NCBI GenBank assembly: GCA_023374045.1
Contig: CM041783.1
Span: 120,591,503-120,655,502, forward strand
Direction: 5' to 3'
Source: Limonium bicolor
Taxonomy: Eukaryota; Streptophyta; Magnoliopsida; Caryophyllales; Plumbaginaceae
Length of the DNA: 64,000 nt
The notes beneath the pieces were generated by a model. It saw only the letters and a program-made list of their open reading frames with translations, was not told where the DNA came from and did not search any database. The translations under genes were made by a program, and so were the position numbers. Shown here piece by piece: positions 57,415-64,000 of this stretch; position 1 is the first letter of the stretch, and each line of letters opens with the position of its first letter.

Positions 57415-59165
57415 ACACCTGCTAGTCAGCCTTTGCGCTACTAGTGTGGTCGCATTTTCGTTTTACACCCGCTAGGCAGCTATTGCGCTACTAGTGTGGT
57501 CGGCTTTTCATTTTACACCCGCTAGGCAGCTATTGCGCTACTAGTGCGGTCGCCTTTTCGTTTTACACCCGCTAGACAGCTATTGCGCTACTAGTGCGGT
57601 CACCTTTTCGTTTTACACCCGCTAGACATCTATTGTGCTACTAGTACGGTCACCTCTTCAGTTTACACCCGCTAGACAGTTATTGCGCTACTAGTGTGGT
57701 CGCCTTTTCGTTTTACACCCGCTTGGCAGCTATTGGGCTACTAGTGCGGTCGCCTTTTCGTTTTACACCCGCTAGATAGCTATTGCGCTACTAGTGCGGT
57801 CACCTTTTCGTTTTACACCCGCTAGGCAGCTATTGCGCTACTAGTGCGGTCGACTTTTTGTTTTACACCCGCTAGACAGCTATTGCGCTACTAGTGCGGT
57901 CGACTTTCATTTTACACCCGCTAGACAGCTATTGCACTACTAGTGCGGTCGAATTTTTCGTTTTACACCTGTTAGACAGCTATTGCGCTACTAGTACGGT
58001 CGCCTTTCATTTTACACCCGCTAGACAGCTATTGCGCTACTAGTGCTGACGAATGTTTCGTTTTACACCTGCTAGACAGCTATTGCGCTACTAGTACAGT
58101 CGCCTTTCATTTTACACCTACTAGACAGCTATTGCGCTACTAGTATGGTCGCCTTTCATTTTACACCCGCTAGACAGCTATTGCGCTACGAGTGCAGTCG
58201 AATTTTTCATTTTACACCTGCTAGACAGCTATTGCGCTACTAGTACGGTCGCCTTTCATTTTACACCCGCTAGACAGCTATTGCGCTACTAGTGTGGTTG
58301 AATTTTTCATTTTACACCTACTAGACAGCTATTGCGCTACTAGTACGGTCGCCTTTCGTTTTACACCTGCTAGACAGCTATTGCGCTACTAGTATGATCG
58401 CCTTTCATTTTACACCCGCTAGGCAGCTATTACGCTACTAGTGTGGTCCCACTGTTTTTCCTCCACTAGGCAGCTATTACGCTACTAGTGCGAGACCGTT
58501 CACTTCATAACCTGCTAGACAGCTATTTGGCTAGTAGTGCGGTCCCGCTTTTTTCCTCCACTAGGCAGCTATTACGCTACTAGTGCGAGATTGTTCACTT
58601 CATAACCCGCTAGGCAGCTATTACGCTACTAGTGCGGTTCCGCCGTTTTTCCTCTACTAGCAGCTATTACGCTACTAGTGCGGTTCCACCGTTTTTCCTC
58701 CACTAGGCAGCTATTACGCTACTAGTGCGAGATTGTTCACTTCATAACCCGCTAGGCTGCTATTACACTACTAGTGCGGTCCCGCCGTTTTCCTCCACTA
58801 GGCAGCTATTACGCTACTAGTGCGGTCCCACCGTTTTTCCTCCACTAGGCAGCTATTACGCTACTAGTGCGAGATTGTTCACTTCATAACCCGCTAGGCA
58901 GCTATTACGCTACTATTGTGGTCCCGCCACTTTTCCTCCACTAGGCAGCTATTACGCTACTAGTGCGGTCTCACCGTTTTTCCTCCACTAGGCAACTATT
59001 ACGCTACTAGTGCGAGATCATTCACTTCATAACCTGCTAGGCAGCTATTACGCTGCTACTGCGCTCCCATCATTTATTCTTCATTAGGCAGCTATTACGC
59101 TACTAGTGCAGGATCGTTTCACACCGACCTACTAGGCAGCTATTACGCTACTAGTACGGTACACA
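57415..59165 (+). repeat. 50-bp minisatellite, about 35 units, two variants
   Basis: To about 58440 the unit is close to GCTAGACAGCTATTGCGCTA, CTAGTGCGGTCGCC, TTTCGTTTTACACCC (49-51 bp). From 58440 to 59160 the shared core GCTAGGCAGCTATTACGCTA is joined to other linkers (CCGTTTTTCCTCCA or GATTGTTCACTTCATAACC; 46-48 bp), often alternating. ACTAGT palindromes recur in each unit. It lies between the internal domain and the PPT, where Ogre/Tat elements often carry tandem repeats. There are no unique spacers, so it is not CRISPR-like. Confidence 0.95.
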
Positions 59166-59199
59166 AGCAAAAGTATTATAGCTCATCATGAGTCCTATA

Positions 59200-59420
59200 G
59201 CTAGATGTCAAGAGGTCTAGTTGAGGCTCTCCTAAGTCCTCGTACTTTCAATTGCATTCTAGGCTTGTCATAAGCCCTAGGACTGGATGTCAAGAGGTCT
59301 AGTTGAGGCTCTCCTAAGTCCTCTAGCACCCCAAACCAATCCATTGTTAGCATTCTAGGCTCATCATATGTCTTAGGACTAGATGTCAAGAGGTCCAGTT
59401 GAGGCTCGTAATAAGTCCTT
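59200..59420 (+). repeat. Three-copy repeat before the PPT
   Basis: The unit GATGTCAAGAGGTCTAGTTG plus AGGCTCTCCTAAGTCCT occurs three times, 80-95 bp apart, with a CATTCTAGGCT-TCATA sequence between copies. The minus ORF at 59201-59452 is made of this repeat. Confidence 0.85.
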
Positions 59421-59559
59421 GTGTATTCAGTAATCATATCGCTTCCCGTCATTCATACATTATCTTCCTCGTGGTCGCATCCCAATGTACCACAAAGCTG
59501 TAATGAGAATTTTTGGCGCCCTCTCAACCTTGATCCAATTCTGCAAGGGTTTGCAAAAT

Positions 59560-59578
59560 TGAATCAAGGGGAGTCATC
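59560..59578 (+). other. Polypurine tract of Ogre-like element
   Basis: GAATCAAGGGGAGTCATC directly precedes the 3' LTR start TGTAGACACC. Confidence 0.75.
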
Positions 59579-62500
59579 TGTAGACACCAAAAATTCTCAC
59601 CCCATAAAGCAAAATTCATACAAATAAATAAAATAAGAGGGCCGTCAACTTTCTTTTCAAAGGATTTAAAAAAAACCTCAAAAATGAATTCCTAGCTACA
59701 ATCCGGTTTCAAACCCATCCCTTTTTGTTTATCATTTTTATTTTTATTTTGCCTATTTTGTTCTTCTTACTTGTTGTTATTTTATTCTATTCATTGCTTA
59801 TTTATTCATCTCTTTTATTGTTATTTTTCGTGTATCTTATTCATTAGCATTTGCTTTTCCATTTGTTTTATCATCTTTATTTCAGTGTTATTCCTATCAT
59901 TTTATGCTTCTTTTACTTTTATTTATTTATTCATATGTTGTTTTGTCTGTATTTTATTATTTTGTGTCCTTTCAAAAAGAAACAGTCCAATTTATTGATA
60001 AAACCTCTTTGATCTTATTTTATGTTTTCATTTCAAACTTTAGTGTTTGTTTTGTGAAGGTTAATCAGGTCAAACTGCAAGATATGTAATGTTTCTAACA
60101 ATCTCATATTGAATTCAATCGGTAGCATAATCGGTTAGCTCATGAAAGGAGTACACAACAAGTCTTGGTTTTGAATCTTAGGACTTGTTAGAGTTGCATT
60201 TTTTCCTTATAATGATTCATTCCTTGTCTTTCCCAGAAACCAAACAAAAACCCTAACAATTTTTCTTTATACCGGCCGCCACTTGTCTCTTTTGATCTCA
60301 CCTTTGCTTATATAAAAAAAACATAGAGACAAACCTTATTCCCAAGAGAACAGCCGCCACACAATATCCTACAGTAGCCCTTTCTCTTCTCTTCTCGTCT
60401 TTCTCTTCTTCCTTAAGCAGATGAAGAAATATGGCTCTACTCTTCATTCTCATTTTCACGTAGGTAATCGAACATAGAAATACAAACTCAACCCCTATTT
60501 TCATTTACTTCAATCCATCTGTCTTGCAATCAAATCCATTGAACAAGACACACATTTCTCTAAACTCTCATTCATGCTCTTCATCAAGATAATCTGAAAT
60601 CAAAACTGGCAGTCAAGAAGCATCTGCATACTGGCAAGCAAGGAGCATACAGGCCTTGTCTCTATGATTCTCTACATTCAAGCTGGCAAACAGAGAACAT
60701 GCATCCTCACTTCTCTTCATTTTCTTCATTCTAGGCAGTTCTACAACCCAAACAGGAACATACATGTTCCATTGATTTCTTCATTCTCTCCAGCTGACGA
60801 AGCAAAGCATTCAATCTCTGCACCTCAGTTTTCTCTCAACCGATAAAAAATAAGGAACCAACACCTCTGTCCTTTTTTTCATTTCTTCCTCTGACGGTAA
60901 TTTTGCTCTTCCCATTGTCGAACAGAGAACATACATGCTCTTGCCATCTTTGTTCTCTCCAGTCCCCAGTCATCGTACAAGAACATACATGCTCTGCCCA
61001 CTTTAATCATTCTCCAACCTTTCGGTAATTTTTCAAACTCTCACTGGCAAACAGAAGCATACACGTTCTGCAGTTCATTCTCTTCTTCGTGTTTATTGGC
61101 GAACACAAATACATGCCCTACACTTGGTTCTTTCTTCATGGTAGTTCTGCACCCAACTTGCGAACAAGGAGCAAGCTCTGCCTTCTCTGCACTTCCTTCT
61201 GTTCCTCACGAGAACAAGCTCCAGGCGAATGATTGAGGAGCCGAAAGAGAAAGTTAACCAAAAAAAGAGGTGGGAGTTTTATGATGGGTTTAAGGTCGTC
61301 GCTGATTACAACCAGCATGATAGAGAACGCCTAGAAGCTCTACCGACTTGGGAGAAAGCAGAAGGAAGTTAGAATGGAGATTAATAAGCTAAACAAGGAG
61401 CTCTGAACTGCATACAACTCTTCACCTTTTCATTCTCTTCCCACGGCAACTTTGCAACCCGACTGGCAAAACAAGGACATGCCTACTACGCCTACTCCAT
61501 TCTCATCCACCAGTAATTTTACACCCAAACTGGCGAAAACAAAAGCATACAGCTCTGTAGCTCTTCATTCTCTCACTCACAGCGATAATTTTGTTACTCC
61601 GATTGGTGAACAAGGAATTTAAGCTCTGCATCTCTTCTTGTCTTCACTCACGGTTTTACAACCTAACTGGTGAACATGAACATACTGCTCACACCTCCTT
61701 CAAGCTTTCCACTCCAGTCGGTTTTTTACAACTTCACTAGCGAAAGTGAAGTTCCTTCATCCTTTTTCAACTAGCAAACAAGGAGCAGCTTCACCTTGTC
61801 ATCCTCTACACCCAGCACGAGAATAAGGAACATATATGCTCTTCGTCTCCCTTCATTCTTCTCTTGTGTTCGCGTCTCTGTAGAGCCAAATCACTGGCAC
61901 TGCAGCATCACCTTGGTGTCTTCATTCTCTTCGCTGGGTAATTTTGTGTATCACCGGCGAGCAAGGGGCAACCCATCTTTATTCTCTTCGCTGGGTAATT
62001 TTGCAATAAACTGACGAACAAGGAAATCTGTTGCCCTTTGTTCTCATCTCTTCACAAAACGATGCTTCGCCACAATTCAATCTCACGTCGATGCTACACC
62101 ACTATTCATTCTCTCCACATCGGTAATTTTGCAACCAAGCTGGCGAACAGATTTGGAGAAATTTCCAAATCTTGTGAGATCGGCCAGCAGGGAATGCGTT
62201 CCCACAAAGAAGAATTCTTTGGTCTCGCTTCAAGCCAAAGTCGGAGTCAAGCTATATTTCACAGACAGTTATATTTCCAACCTGCTTGGCAAACGAGGAT
62301 GAGATGTTCCTCGCCTGCTTCATTCCTTTCTCCCACGACGATGGTCGAAGAGATCTTGGATGTACATTATATACGCCATCAAGCAAATAAATGATAAGTT
62401 TCTCATTCTCCATCTCTAACCTGTTAGCATTGTCTGCCGAATTTGAGGATGATTCAGATTTAATTCTATCCATTCATCATTGTAGTCTCCCACTGGAACA

Positions 62501-64000
62501 CATTTATACATATATACTTACCAGGATATTATGCTTCGATCTCCAAATAAGCTAATGAACTTTGCTCTTCTCAAAATATTTTCAATCTCATTGATGTCAT
62601 TCTGCAGGTTGTATCTAGGAGTGTTGTATAACCTTGTCTAGGATAGCTGAGGCGTATATGTTGTCTTAACCTGTTCGTTGTACGTTAATCTTGTTGGGTT
62701 TGCATCTGGTGTTGGTTATTCTTGCCATAAGCTATATAGGATATTATGAGGATGGATTACTTCGAACCTGTTAACCGGCAAAAGGTTTGATAACCAATCA
62801 ACCTTGATAAATGTTGCTCTACTTGTCGTTTGTCAGTCCGCTCAAGACTAACACCATGCGTTAGCCTTCATCATTTGAAATGCCATATATTTCACTGAAT
62901 TGAGAATACAATGTGACGCCTGTCGTTTATTCTAGAGTTATAGCTATGCTTTTCTTTCTTTCTTATTGAAAACTAAGACATTAGTTCATGACAGCTTGTC
63001 AATGTCTGTTGATCATTGTCGATATATGTGCTCCCACCTTGTGAAGTTTGGAATGTCATCCCTTTCTGACTACAATTCAATCATCCTTTATTTCCATAGT
63101 TCATGATATTTTGAAATTCCATCTGTCTCAAGTGTATGCTTATTACCAACTGGTGTAGTTTATTTGACTCAATTAGCTCACTATTCTTGCTTTATCATTT
63201 TGCCGAGGTGCTTATATTCTTGATTTGGATTCGAGCTAAGATGGCCACCTTCGGATTATATATTTGGCTGATTAATCCTTGCTTCGAGACTTGAATTGAC
63301 CCTGCTTGTCGCTTGAGCGTATGGAATTGGGATTCCACATGTTGACATTGTGGGTTCGGAAACCTTGTTGAGCACACATAGCTGAAACGGGACTGAGTCG
63401 ATTCGGCTGAGATTTCGCATTCTCATGTTTAATTGAGTGATAAACCGGGGGCAGGCCACCCCGTAGGTTGGTTTCCTATCACCTACATCTCCTCTTGATC
63501 ATGATAACCAATCTATTTTTATTTCCAGCGCTTATGTTTACCCCTAGTGCATAAATTTGGTTTAGGGAATTGATTTCCGTGTAATTTGATTCAATATTCA
63601 TTGAGATAAAGTTGTTTAGCCTTAATAATCAATGTTTGATTTTTAATTTCTTTTAATTCATAACTCTGAACAACCATTGAAGCTGCTAGTTGTTTCTTTC
63701 CGCTAAAATCATTGTTGATTTGCCATGTCCTTTTCCGATCTCCATGTTTATTGTGTCATCACTGTAATATATCACATACTTCCATGTTTAGCCGTTGCTT
63801 TGTTTTAATGACTAACGAGGAGGGCCCGTTTGGGTTGCTGCAAACCCTCAGCCCAAATTTCAATTTCATCTCGGGCCCAACTCATTGTTAGCCAAACGGG
63901 CTAGAACAGGTGACCTTAGACAGCCTCTAGGTTACCCAATTATTTTTGGGCCCATGAGCTCAGTGTAGAAAAACTTTAGATGGTGTTTCTCTATGGCGCA
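59579..64000 (+). repeat. 3' LTR (partial) of Ogre-like element
   Basis: It starts TGTAGACACCAAAAATTCTC. 59579-62554 has no second copy here because the 5' LTR lacks its start; 62555-64000 matches 40798-42244 with scattered substitutions. The stretch 60440-62300 repeats GGCGAACA-AGGA and CATTCTCTTC phrases loosely. ORFs such as 59771-59998 (Phe/Ile-rich) and 62038-62394 have no recognised family. The LTR continues past the window. Confidence 0.8.

Larger units (their letters stand above)
40798..64000 (+). mobile_element. Ogre/Tat-like giant LTR element, non-coding
   Basis: A 5' LTR without its start (40798-44135), a tRNA-Arg-type PBS (44139), a 15.4 kb internal domain, a PPT ending at 59578 and a 3' LTR from 59579 to beyond the window form one element. 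40798-42244 repeats at 62555-64000. Piecing the two LTR copies together gives about 6.3 kb per LTR. Without the nested element the internal domain is about 8 kb and has no gag-pol. Giant LTRs, a tRNA-Arg PBS and a satellite before the 3' LTR are typical of Ogre/Tat elements. Confidence 0.82.

Noticed and set aside
57415..59165. CRISPR-like array
   Set aside because: The whole unit repeats without unique spacers, the genome is plant, and the position matches an Ogre/Tat 3' satellite.
1..64000. tRNA, rRNA or other stable RNA genes
   Set aside because: Only tRNA-complementary PBS sequences were found. No full cloverleaf or rRNA-like stretch was noticed by eye; a tRNAscan run would settle it.

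Overview
This is repeat-dense nuclear DNA of a flowering plant, probably a eudicot with a large genome; the species cannot be told from the sequence. I find no ordinary single-copy host gene. Almost everything belongs to LTR retrotransposons nested in one another, plus a LINE fragment and one Mutator-like MITE.

Region 1 (1-12346, minus strand) is a Ty3/gypsy chromovirus of Tekay/Del type with 4.1 kb LTRs; its 3' LTR runs off the left edge. Its order is PBS, gag, an AlkB-type Fe(II)/2-oxoglutarate dioxygenase domain, protease, RT, RNase H, integrase, chromodomain, PPT. The AlkB domain between the gag zinc knuckle and the protease is the most unusual item here. The AT-rich spacers around it have splice-like borders whose phases agree. 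Splicing could therefore yield either Gag-AlkB or Gag-Pol from one transcript.

This element is inserted in the RT gene of an older plus-strand Tekay-type element (12347-33709). The 3' LTR of that element is itself split at 17825 by a 14.2 kb non-coding element, a LARD (17826-32068, TSD AAAAA). The LARD shares U3, PPT, leader start and a PBS hairpin with the AlkB element, so it looks like that element's non-autonomous partner.

Region 2 (33710-40797) is a graveyard: an unclassified stretch, a LINE ORF2 C-terminus, and a minus-strand Tekay-type remnant missing part of integrase and most of an LTR. The remnant's other LTR carries a 501 bp MULE-type MITE.

Region 3 (40798-64000) is a giant Ogre/Tat-like element with LTRs inferred at about 6.3 kb, a tRNA-Arg-type PBS and an apparently non-coding internal domain. 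That domain holds a 50-bp minisatellite of about 35 units just upstream of the PPT. A second non-coding LTR element (48239-55638, minus strand, TSD CCACC, Tat-type PBS) is nested inside it.

No element here looks fully autonomous. Gag ORFs are open and the AlkB module is one base from open, while pol carries many lesions. Clusters of small indels between young LTR pairs suggest that some lesions may be consensus errors.
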